NCBI GenBank assembly: GCA_007133145.1
Contig: SLNF01000013.1
Span: 1 to 16,942, forward strand
Origin: Nitriliruptorales bacterium
Lineage (GTDB): Bacteria > Actinomycetota > Nitriliruptoria > Euzebyales > Egibacteraceae
Reading direction: 5' to 3'
Length of the DNA: 16,942 nucleotides
Part shown: piece by piece, positions 1 to 6,006 of the stretch
How positions within the stretch are numbered: position 1 is the stretch's first letter
How the letters are laid out: the number at the start of each line of letters is the position of its first letter
The notes under the pieces: generated by a model
Database searches by the model: none
What the model was told of the DNA's origin: nothing
The model's input: only the letters and a program-made list of their open reading frames with translations
Program-made: the position numbers and the translations under genes

Positions 1-1116
1 CGTCGGGGTGAGGCGCGCAGGGCGCTCGGCACGACCGACCACGGCGACGAGCACGGCGAGCACGACGGCGCACAGCCCCAGCCACACCGGACGGCTGGCC
101 CACCAGCCCCAGCCGAGCGCCGCGGCGAGCGGCAACGCCCCCACGGCGTCGAGGCCCACGACGACGGCGACGAGCGCGGTCATGTGCCAGAGGAAGACCG
201 TCATGATGCGCGACCCCACCAACGCGACGAGGGCCCACACCGCGGGTCGTGACAGCGCCCGCTCGAGCGGCGCACGCAGCAGGGCGATGACGCCGAACTG
301 GGCGGCGGCCAGCGCCGGCATCGCCAGGGACGGCGGCGTCGCGTTCGTCGCCCCATCGACCTCGGCGACCATGTCGACGGGGTAGCCGGCGAGCCCCACG
401 AGCGCGCCGAGGGCGGCGAGCCCGCCGAGAAGGAGGAGCGCGCCCTGCCCCGCGCTGGGCAGTCCCCGACGATGCCACACGATGCCGAGCTGGTGGACGG
501 CGAGCCACACCCAGAGGAAGCTCGTCCACTGCGCCTCGTCGAGGCCCGCCGCGGCGAGGGCGTCGGCGAGCGCCACGAGCGCGACGAGTCCGGCCGGCAA
601 CCACAGCCCCACCCGGGCGTCGAGGCGCAGCGTCACCGGCACCGCGACGGTGACGACGACGTAGACGGCGATGAACCACGACGCGACGAGGGCGCTCTGG
701 GAGGCCAGCGTGAGGTAGCGCCCGTCGACGCCGAGCGCCTCGCCGAGCACGACGAGCGCCACCCACAGCACGAGGAGTGGCAGCAGGGGACGCAGCAGGC
801 GCCGGGCTCGCGCGCCCGCCCACACCTCGGGCCGCTCGCCCCGCTCGCGCGCGCGGCCCCAGGCCACCGCGCCGGCGTAGCCGCCGACGATGAAGAACAC
901 CGGCATGACCTGGAAGAGCCACGTGGCCCACTGCGTCCACGGCTGCTCGGTCATGACGAAGCGCACGACATAGGTGCCATCGATGGGCTCGAACACCGGC
1001 ATCAGCCAGTGCCCCACGACGACCGCGGTCAGGGCGCTGACCCGCAGGAAGTCGACGTAGCGGTTGCGGTGCGGCGCCGTCGCGGCGTCGACGCGGCGGG
1101 CGAGCCCCTCGCGCAT
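1..1116 (-). CDS. Acyltransferase 3 family membrane protein (3' end outside window)
   Basis: The reverse strand is open for 372 codons from the ATG at 1116 to the window edge, so the C-terminus is missing. The protein is a string of hydrophobic segments typical of Acyl_transf_3 (PF01757), integral membrane enzymes that O-acylate glycans or lipids. Family hallmarks are the N-terminal NRYVDFLRV followed by H36 in HWLMP (the HxxxP motif of the first membrane helix), FFIVGGYA at about 74-81, an Arg-rich loop (ARARRLLRP, about 102-110), and a late FLWHM at about 308-312. I chose the ATG at 1116 because GGAGG lies 8 nt upstream; an in-frame ATG at 1158 has no ribosome-binding site. It is divergent from the nitroreductase gene. 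The acyl donor and substrate cannot be told from sequence; a glycan or lipid modification role is inferred from the family. Confidence 0.88.
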   Translation of the reverse strand, partial: MREGLARRVDAATAPHRNRYVDFLRVSALTAVVVGHWLMPVFEPIDGTYVVRFVMTEQPWTQWATWLFQVMPVFFIVGGYAGAVAWGRARERGERPEVWAGARARRLLRPLLPLLVLWVALVVLGEALGVDGRYLTLASQSALVASWFIAVYVVVTVAVPVTLRLDARVGLWLPAGLVALVALADALAAAGLDEAQWTSFLWVWLAVHQLGIVWHRRGLPSAGQGALLLLGGLAALGALVGLAGYPVDMVAEVDGATNATPPSLAMPALAAAQFGVIALLRAPLERALSRPAVWALVALVGSRIMTVFLWHMTALVAVVVGLDAVGALPLAAALGWGWWASRPVWLGLCAVVLAVLVAVVGRAERPARLTPT

Positions 1117-1290
1117 ACGCTCCACCTCCGCCCGTCGCGCTCGTCGGCCCTCGACCATGGAGGATTTCCCGGCGCGCGCCCGGGCACGCTGGCGACGCGC
1201 GCCTCCCGGCCGCGGGCCGCGCGCCCGGACGTGCGGAGCGCAGCCGGATCCAGGAGCATGGGAGCGCCACCGACCGTCGAGGTGAGAACC

Positions 1291-1980
1291 GTGCGCGTCC
1301 GACCCGCCCGCGCCGTCGCGCTCTGCGTCGTCGTGGCCGTCGCGGCCGCGTGCGCGCCCGAGGAGGAGCCGATGGAGCCCATCGACGACCATCCCGGCGA
1401 CGTGGAGCCGCTCCCGGCCCCCGAGGAGACGGGACCGCGGAGCCTCGAGGAGGTCCTCGCTGAGCGGCGCTCGGTGCGCACCTACGCCGACCGCGCCCTC
1501 TCGGAGGCCGAGATCGGCCAACTGCTGTGGGCCGCCCAGGGGCTCAGCGACCCGTCGGGCAAGCGGACGGCGCCCTCGGCCGGCGCGACCTACCCCCTCG
1601 AGGTGCACCTCGCCACCGCCGGCGGCCTCGCGCACTACGACCCGGAGGCGCACAGCCTCGAGCGGCTGGGGACCGGTGACCTCCGGGGTGCGCTCGCCGA
1701 CGCCGCGCTCGGCCAGGAGTCGGTCGCCGAGGCGCCCGTGGTCATCGTCCTCAGCGGCATCGTCGAGCGCACCGAGGGGCGCTACGGCGAGCGCGCGGAG
1801 CGCTACGTCGTCCTCGAGGCCGGGCACGCCGCGCAGAACGTCCTGCTCCAGGCCGTCGCGCTCGACCTCGCGAGCGTGCCGATCGGCGCCTTCGACGACG
1901 ACGAGGTGCGCGCCGTGCTCGGCCTCGACGAGCGGCACACGCCGCTCTACCTCCTGCCGGTCGGCGCCCCGGGGTCCTGA
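1291..1980 (+). CDS. SagB/ThcOx-type nitroreductase-like flavoprotein, probable lipoprotein
   Basis: 229 aa from a GTG preceded by GAGGTGA with 5 nt spacing. The N-terminus reads as a lipoprotein signal: Arg-rich n-region (residues 2-7), hydrophobic core (8-20), AAAC lipobox with Cys21, then an acidic, Pro-rich linker. Residues 51-229 match the SagB/ThcOx branch of the nitroreductase fold: AERRSVRTY (57-65, FMN phosphate contact), PSAGATYPLE (95-104), EAGHAAQNVLLQA (176-188), SVPIGAFDDD (195-204) and PLYLLPVG (218-225). Family members use FMN to dehydrogenate or reduce small substrates. No cyclodehydratase or peptide precursor is nearby, so a RiPP role is not supported. An alternative ATG at 1372 (Met28) also has a strong GAGGAGGAG site and would give a cytoplasmic 202-residue protein, so export is likely but not settled. 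It converges on the SDR gene with 19 bp between stop codons. Confidence 0.85.
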   Translation: MRVRPARAVALCVVVAVAAACAPEEEPMEPIDDHPGDVEPLPAPEETGPRSLEEVLAERRSVRTYADRALSEAEIGQLLWAAQGLSDPSGKRTAPSAGATYPLEVHLATAGGLAHYDPEAHSLERLGTGDLRGALADAALGQESVAEAPVVIVLSGIVERTEGRYGERAERYVVLEAGHAAQNVLLQAVALDLASVPIGAFDDDEVRAVLGLDERHTPLYLLPVGAPGS

Positions 1981-1999
1981 GCGCGCGCCCGCAACCGCG

Positions 2000-2746
2000 T
2001 CAGGTCGCCCAGCTCTCCTCGGGCTGCGCGCGCAGGACCCACTGCAGCGTACGCACGTGGCGCGGCTGGGCGAGGCACGTGAGCACCGCGTGGGCGACGT
2101 CGTCGGCGGTGAGCATGTCCGCGAGACCGGGCATGTCCGGCGTGCGGCCGGCGCCCATGGCGAACTCGGTGGCCACGCCGCCGGGGCAGACCGCCGTGAC
2201 GCGGATGCCCTCGGGGTGCAGCTCGCGGTCGAGGGCGCCGGCGAGGCCGAGTTGCGCGTGCTTCGTCGCGGCGTAGACCGCCTCGTCGTCGCCGCCGCGC
2301 AGGCCGGCGACGCTCGCGACGATGACGATGTCGCCACCCCCACGGGCCCTCAGCCGCGGGACCGCGGCGCGGATCGGCCACAGCGTGCCGCCGACGTTGA
2401 CGTCGACCATCTCCGCGAGCTCGTCGTCGGACCAGTCCATGATCGAGCCGTAGCGGCCGATGCCGGCGTTGGGGACGACCCCGGACAGCCCGCCGAGGCG
2501 CTCCTCGGCGGTGGCCACGAGCGCCTCGGCGGTCGCGGGGTCCCGCACGTCACCGCGCACCGGCGCGAAGGCCTCCCCGAGTTCGCCAGCGAGGGCCTCG
2601 AGCCGCTCGGTGCGTCGGGCGCTGCCGGCCACGCGGGCGCCGGCGGCCACGAGGCGACGGGCGACGGCCTCGCCGATGCCCGCGCTCACCCCGGTGACCG
2701 CGTAGACCCGTCCGGCGAGGTCGAAGGGCTGGTCGTCGGAGGGCAT
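2000..2746 (-). CDS. Short-chain dehydrogenase/reductase (SDR), classical type
   Basis: 248 aa, full length for a classical SDR. Visible motifs are TGVSAGIG (18-25, cofactor-binding glycine motif), NAG (93-95), the structural Asn in DVNVGG (N117), and the catalytic Ser145, Tyr158 and Lys162 in exact S-x12-Y-x3-K spacing, followed by PGGVATEF after strand 6. Arg44-Arg45 after the second beta strand suggest NADP(H) rather than NAD(H). The start ATG has AGGAGA 8-9 nt upstream. The closest general type is the YdfG-like group acting on short hydroxy acids or alcohols, but the substrate is not readable. It lies 142 bp downstream of the heliorhodopsin on the same strand, so co-transcription is possible; a role in retinal/retinol conversion is only a hypothesis. 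Confidence 0.93.
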   Translation of the reverse strand: MPSDDQPFDLAGRVYAVTGVSAGIGEAVARRLVAAGARVAGSARRTERLEALAGELGEAFAPVRGDVRDPATAEALVATAEERLGGLSGVVPNAGIGRYGSIMDWSDDELAEMVDVNVGGTLWPIRAAVPRLRARGGGDIVIVASVAGLRGGDDEAVYAATKHAQLGLAGALDRELHPEGIRVTAVCPGGVATEFAMGAGRTPDMPGLADMLTADDVAHAVLTCLAQPRHVRTLQWVLRAQPEESWAT

Positions 2747-2769
2747 GGTCGAGGTCTCCTCTCAGCAGC

Positions 2770-2790
2770 GGCTCCGGCGACGACGGAGCC
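2770..2790. other. Small GC hairpin between heliorhodopsin and SDR genes
   Basis: GGCTCCG (2770-2776) and CGGAGCC (2784-2790) form a 7-bp perfect stem with a 7-nt loop. It lies in the 142-bp gap, between the heliorhodopsin stop and the SDR start. There is no T-run on either side, so it is at best a weak or Rho-assisted terminator or a leader structure. Confidence 0.3.
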
Positions 2791-2888
2791 CGGGCCCGCG
2801 ACCCTAGCTGCCCGCGGCCGGGTCCTCGCCGGCCCTGTGGTGCGACCCCGTCTCCGCGGAGTCCCGGGCGAGCGCCGCCGCCGGCGCG

Positions 2889-3707
2889 TCAGTCGAAGGC
2901 GGCGGCGACGAGCACGTTGGCGAACAGCAGCCACGACAGCAGCGACTTCGCGACGAGCGACAGCACGACGTAGGTCGTCTCGCCGACGAAGTAGTTGCGC
3001 CACGGGCCCACGCGCTTGAACTGCAGCCACTGGTTGAGCCCGAAGGAGAAGAAGAAGGCGAAGATCGCAAAGAAGATCACCCAGACGAAACCGGGGACCT
3101 GGGCGAGGTCGTAGCCCTCCGCGCCGACCCCGAAGAGGTAGAAGCCGATCGCGACCCAGGGCACGAGCCCGACGAGGGTGCCGAGCCAGAAGGGCAGCAG
3201 GGAGCCACCGGGGCGCTCGTAGCGTTCCTGGATCTCCCCGAAGGCGATCATCGCGACATTCGCGCCGAAGATCGCGATGAACGCGGCGATGTCGACGATA
3301 CCGGTGATCGCCGCGATGACGATGAGCATCACCGAGGAGGACAGCGAGTACTCCACCCAGCGCGCGGAGTTCTTGCCGCGCCGGAGATCGGCGGCGTAAC
3401 GGGGGAAGTACCACGGCGACGCGATGAGGAAGTGGAAGAACGCGCTGAGCGCGAGGAACGCGAAGATCCACAACCCGATGTCGACCGAGCCGATCGCCGG
3501 CTCCCACAGCGCCGGCGGGGTGCCCGGCGGGCCAGCGGGATAGGTCGCGGTGACCGGCAGGGCGAAGTTCGTCTCGTTGAGCCACCAGACCGCGACGGCC
3601 TGGCCGAGGTGGAGCACCCCCATCGCGACGTTCTGCCAGCGCAGTCTGCGCAGCCGCGCGCCGATCGCCTCCTCGGTCATGTCCGGGAAGAGCAGAGGGT
3701 CGGTCAC
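2889..3707 (-). CDS. Heliorhodopsin (retinal-binding seven-helix photoreceptor)
   Basis: 272 aa from a GTG with GGGGAGGAG about 6 nt upstream. Seven hydrophobic segments can be traced. The last contains LSLVAKSLLSW, with Lys254 placed where heliorhodopsins attach retinal as a Schiff base. RWVEYSLSSS (116-125) in the third helix supplies Glu119, the expected counterion (equivalent to Glu107 of HeR 48C12 by my alignment from memory). LHLGQ (His33) in the first helix and FFHF (His92) in the second are at places where the family keeps cytoplasmic-side histidines. The pattern is unlike type-1 rhodopsins, whose pump motifs in helix 3 are absent. Heliorhodopsins have inverted topology (N-terminus inside), slow photocycles and no clear pumping; sensing or regulation is proposed. 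No retinal synthesis gene (blh, crt) lies in the window. The SDR follows on the same strand and the wall-protein genes are divergent. Confidence 0.93.
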   Translation of the reverse strand: MTDPLLFPDMTEEAIGARLRRLRWQNVAMGVLHLGQAVAVWWLNETNFALPVTATYPAGPPGTPPALWEPAIGSVDIGLWIFAFLALSAFFHFLIASPWYFPRYAADLRRGKNSARWVEYSLSSSVMLIVIAAITGIVDIAAFIAIFGANVAMIAFGEIQERYERPGGSLLPFWLGTLVGLVPWVAIGFYLFGVGAEGYDLAQVPGFVWVIFFAIFAFFFSFGLNQWLQFKRVGPWRNYFVGETTYVVLSLVAKSLLSWLLFANVLVAAAFD

Positions 3708-3743
3708 GTTGGCTCCTCCCCGGGACGTCGCCCTGCGTGAGGC

Positions 3744-3769
3744 GACGGGCGTTTGGGTGACGGCATTCC
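3744..3769 (-). promoter_or_regulatory. Possible ECF/SigR-like promoter for the heliorhodopsin gene
   Basis: On the reverse strand GGAAT (3769-3765) is followed after 18 nt by GTC (part of CGTC at 3747-3744). This resembles the actinobacterial SigR consensus GGGAAT-N18-GTT with mismatches at the first and last positions. It would place the start site about 30 nt before the GTG at 3707. A second ECF-like element, GGAAC (3780-3776), lies just upstream. Short motifs in GC-rich DNA occur by chance, so this is only a candidate. Confidence 0.25.
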
Positions 3770-3923
3770 TCGCGCGTTCCCCTACCCGGGGCCGTCGCTG
3801 CTGACACGACGCCCGACGCAGTCCACCCCGAGGCGGGCCTCGTCGAGGAGCCGGGCCCGCAGGCACCAGGGCTGAACCGACGCATCGTGCCCGCAGGGTG
3901 ACGTGAAAGGAGGACTCCCACCA

Positions 3924-3940
3924 CCCCGCGTACCGCGGGG
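3924..3940. other. Perfect GC hairpin CCCCGCG-TAC-CGCGGGG
   Basis: Seven-base-pair arms (3924-3930 and 3934-3940) enclose a 3-nt loop. It begins 11 nt after an orphan AAAGGAGG. No T-run follows, so an intrinsic terminator is unlikely; an operator or leader structure for the gene at 4188 is possible. Confidence 0.35.
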
Positions 3941-4187
3941 CGACGCCACGCCGGCAGCGCGCGCCGAGTCCGACCGCGCGCGACGCACCCACGGGACCCG
4001 ATGGCACGAGTTCCCCGGGCACCGCCTCGGAAGGGTCGGGGCAACGCCGATCCGGATCGTATGCACGCTGGCGAGCGGGCGGGCTCGTTCGCGCCTGCCC
4101 GGGCCGTCTCGTGCGGTGGTCGGGCCTTGGGGACCGGTGGCACACTGCCGTCCCCGACCGCGACGTGACCCGGAGGATGAGGCCGCT

Positions 4188-5933
4188 GTGACGGCGACGC
4201 CGAAGCCCCGACGCCACGGCATGCCAACCGTCGCGCTGCTCACCGGCGCTGGGCTCGCGCTCGGCCTGCTCGCAGTGGTGCCGGCCACCGCCACGGCCGA
4301 AGAGACGCTCGCGGTCGAGCGCTGGGAAGGGGACGACCGCTTCGCGACCGCCGCGGCCGTCGCGGAGGAGGCGTTCAGCCCCGCCGACGTCGACGAGGTC
4401 TATGTCGCCAGCGGCCGCGACTTCGCCGACGCCCTCGCCGGCGGCCCCGCAGCGGCGGCCGTGGAGGCCCCGATCCTGCTCGCCGAACCCACCTCGCTGC
4501 CTGCCCCGACCCGCGAGGAGATCGAGCGCTTCGCACCGGAGCGGATCACCTTGCTCGGCGGACCCGCGGCCGTGGATGCCGGGGTCGAGTCGCAGCTCGA
4601 CGAGCTCGCCGACACGCGGCGGCTTGCCGGGGAAGACCGCTTCGCGACGGCGGCGGCGATCGCCGCCGACGCCTTCGACGCTGCCGACGTCGATCGCGTG
4701 TACCTCGCCACCGGGACCGAGTTCGCCGACGCCCTCGCGGGAGGCGCGGCCGCAGCGGCCGCCGGCGCGCCGCTCCTGCTCACCGGCGAGACGCTGCCGC
4801 AGGCCACCGCCGACCAACTCGCCGCCTTCTCCCCCGATGACGTCGTCGTGCTCGGCGGCACCGCCGTGGTCCCCCCGAACGTGGCCAGCGAGGCCACCGA
4901 CGCCGCGGGGGCCGAGGAGCACGTCCGGCTCTGGGGCGGCGACCGGTTCGCCACCGCCGCCGAGATCGCGATGTCGAGCTTCGACACCGGGCTCACCGAG
5001 ACGGCCTACGTCGCCGCCTCCGACGACTTCGCCGACGCGCTCGCCGCGGTCCCCGCAGCCGCGCGGGACAGCGCCCCGATGCTGCTCGCCGAGTCCGTGC
5101 CGCGACTCCCCTACGAACCTCCCGCAGCGCTCGGCCCCATCGGGGGGCTCACCGTCGACGAGGTGCGCGTGCTCGGGGGGGTCATGGCGGTGAACGAGGG
5201 GATCCTCCACGAGCTCGAGGTCGCCACCGTCCCCGCCTCACCGCGGCAACCCGCGAGCCTCGAGCTGCGCGCACCCGACCGCGTCGTCGCCGGCGAGCCG
5301 TTCACCCTCGACGTCGTCGTCAACGACGCGGACGGCGAGCCGGTCCCCGGCGCGGGCGCCGAGCTCACCGCAGCGGGGGCTGCGATACCCGCGCCGCTGC
5401 GCACGGGGATCGACGGCGTCGTGCGCGTCGCACGCACCCTCGACGCCGGGGTCACCGGCAGTTGGGAGGCGTCGGTCGACGGTCCCCACGGCCCCCTGTC
5501 CGACGCCTCCGAGGTCGAGGTCGCCGACTCGCCCGTTCCGGCAGCGCCGCCCGACGACGTCGACGCGATCGCCGACTGCGAGGAGGCCTCCACCGGGGAG
5601 CCGGGCGCGCTCATCGCCTTCCCCGGCGACGAGGGCCCCGGCTGGGGCGAGGTTGCCGGGCCACCCGTCGAGGTCACGTTCATCGGGTGCGGCAGCGCGG
5701 GGTTCGAGGCGACCCTGCACTACCTGCTCTGGCACGAAGACGACCGGCGAGCGCGTCACGCGGGATTCGTGCAGGCCGGGGCGCTCGGCCAGTGGGAGCG
5801 CTTCGAGTTCACCGAGGTCCTCCAGCGCTCCGGCGAGTGGCGCGTCGAGATCGTCGAACTGAACGTCGGCTGGCCGCATGATGGCGCCGAGCGGTGGTGG
5901 GAGCTCGCGGAGCAGACCTTCGCCGTGGACTGA
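4188..5933 (+). CDS. Secreted protein with three cell-wall-binding (PF04122) repeats, Ig-like domain and unknown C-terminal domain
   Basis: 581 aa from a GTG with TGAGG 5 nt upstream (GGAGG a little further). A Sec signal peptide covers about residues 1-37 (PKPRRHG, hydrophobic core, ATA cleavage before EET). Three PF04122-type repeats follow, at about 43-135, 145-232 and 247-340. Each has the (G/E)DRFATAA start, an FADALA helix and an LGG(x)AV ending. Such triplets bind wall polymers non-covalently, as in Clostridioides Cwp proteins. Residues 355-446 read as a bacterial Ig-like beta sandwich (VVAGEPFTLDVVVND). Residues 460-581 are an acidic, Trp-rich domain with Cys464 and Cys501 as a possible disulfide; I do not recognise it. 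It probably forms a two-gene operon with the next gene (73 bp gap, no hairpin). Adhesion or a structural wall role is inferred. Confidence 0.92.
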   Translation: MTATPKPRRHGMPTVALLTGAGLALGLLAVVPATATAEETLAVERWEGDDRFATAAAVAEEAFSPADVDEVYVASGRDFADALAGGPAAAAVEAPILLAEPTSLPAPTREEIERFAPERITLLGGPAAVDAGVESQLDELADTRRLAGEDRFATAAAIAADAFDAADVDRVYLATGTEFADALAGGAAAAAAGAPLLLTGETLPQATADQLAAFSPDDVVVLGGTAVVPPNVASEATDAAGAEEHVRLWGGDRFATAAEIAMSSFDTGLTETAYVAASDDFADALAAVPAAARDSAPMLLAESVPRLPYEPPAALGPIGGLTVDEVRVLGGVMAVNEGILHELEVATVPASPRQPASLELRAPDRVVAGEPFTLDVVVNDADGEPVPGAGAELTAAGAAIPAPLRTGIDGVVRVARTLDAGVTGSWEASVDGPHGPLSDASEVEVADSPVPAAPPDDVDAIADCEEASTGEPGALIAFPGDEGPGWGEVAGPPVEVTFIGCGSAGFEATLHYLLWHEDDRRARHAGFVQAGALGQWERFEFTEVLQRSGEWRVEIVELNVGWPHDGAERWWELAEQTFAVD

Positions 5934-6006
5934 CCCGACCCTCCGGCCCTGCAAGGCCATCGCCGGTCCCCACACGTGCAGCGGCGCCGAGAAGAGGAGC
6001 AACGGC

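Larger units (their letters stand above)
3708..4187. other. 480-bp non-coding divergent region (heliorhodopsin / wall-protein genes)
   Basis: I found no convincing gene on either strand; translations of the open frames are Arg/Pro-rich with no recognisable motif. Contents are the candidate heliorhodopsin promoter, a perfect Shine-Dalgarno-like AAAGGAGG at 3905-3912 with no start codon behind it, and a GC hairpin at 3924-3940. No clear -35/-10 pair for the rightward gene could be assigned, and no riboswitch consensus that I know was recognised. Confidence 0.6.

Noticed and set aside
1173..1228. 11-bp direct repeat CGCGCGCCCGG (1173-1183 and 1218-1228)
   Set aside because: Pure G/C sequence in a GC-rich divergent promoter region; it is likely by chance and has no partner structure.
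472..1290. Open plus-strand frame extending the nitroreductase upstream by about 270 codons
   Set aside because: Its translation is His/Arg/Asp-rich antisense of the acyltransferase, which has coherent membrane segments and family motifs on the other strand.
4001..4168. 55-codon plus-strand frame before the first wall-binding gene
   Set aside because: No ribosome-binding site, low-complexity Arg/Pro/Gly translation and no homology that I recognise.
3708..5210. Reverse-strand frame open far upstream of the heliorhodopsin start
   Set aside because: It is antisense to the first wall-binding protein and non-coding DNA. The GTG at 3707 with GGGGAGGAG is a clear start, and the family length ends there.
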